Shown piece by piece: positions 34,736-34,755 of a stretch of DNA of 34,755 nt. Under the pieces are notes generated by a model that worked only from the letters and a program-made list of their open reading frames with translations, was not told the origin of the DNA and ran no database searches. This stretch comes from a virus. The position numbers and the translations under genes were made by a program. The stretch's first letter is position 1. Every line of letters starts with the position of its first letter. Where the stretch lies: positions 1 to 34,755 of IMG/VR virus record IMGVR_UViG_3300044701_004478. One strand, written 5' to 3'.

Positions 34736-34745
34736 CTAGCTTGCC
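34736..34745 (-). promoter_or_regulatory. GGCAAGCTAG element at the right edge
   Basis: On the minus strand GGCAAGCTAG is followed by GTAATAAC. It ends 18 nt before the ATG at 34717. The same CTAGGTAATA sequence follows the element at the portal gene. Confidence 0.45.
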
Positions 34746-34755
34746 AAGGGCTGCC

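Overview
The window is a dense, GC-rich, compactly packed segment of a tailed bacteriophage or prophage genome. The overlapping ATGA/GTGA gene chains, a cyanobacterial-type sigma-70 factor and the protein families seen here suggest a virus of a GC-rich picocyanobacterium (Synechococcus/Cyanobium type). That host is inferred from sequence style only. No rRNA or tRNA genes, CRISPR arrays or insertion sequences were seen. No tape-measure gene is present, so the virion gene set is incomplete and continues beyond the window. Tail/virion genes sit at both edges.

Layout. (1) Positions 1-12300, minus strand: the virion module, read from high to low coordinates. It holds the large terminase, a DUF4055-like portal, two small proteins, an SPP1 gp7/Mu gpF-type head morphogenesis protein, a scaffold, the major capsid protein, a decoration-like protein, fibre proteins, three tandem paralogous receptor-binding-type proteins and small membrane proteins. 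(2) 12301-12801: a divergent control region with a G-rich direct repeat, inverted repeats and a long hairpin. (3) 12802-14736, plus strand: an operon of small accessory genes ending in two intrinsic terminators. (4) 14737-15175: a convergent intergenic with short repeats and hairpins. (5) 15176-22106, minus strand: an HTH protein, a PD-(D/E)XK nuclease, an ssDNA-binding-like protein, small unknowns and a prim-pol/helicase. (6) 22249-24402, plus strand: a family A DNA polymerase. (7) 24820-28711: a large serine recombinase (minus), a DUF3310 protein, a tyrosine recombinase and a sigma-70 factor (plus). (8) 29108-30653, minus strand: a lysis cassette with an endolysin, a holin-like protein and an XhlA-like protein. 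(9) 30678-34717, minus strand: tail genes, including a pair joined by an apparent -1 ribosomal frameshift.

The most striking element is in the terminase. An intein interrupts the Walker A P-loop exactly between Gly and Ser-Gly-Lys-Thr. In place of an in-frame endonuclease domain, the intein carries on the opposite strand a separate open gene for an HTH-HTH-HNH endonuclease. The sense linker stays open as a low-complexity Pro/Ala/Ser/Thr-rich spacer, so protein splicing and the mobility nuclease are encoded on the two strands of the same DNA.

A second unexplained pattern is a 10-bp element, GGCAACCTAG and close variants. It is always in sense orientation and mostly ends 18-25 nt before the start codon of genes that follow an intergenic gap. 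It could be a phage promoter or leader element, possibly used by the phage sigma factor.
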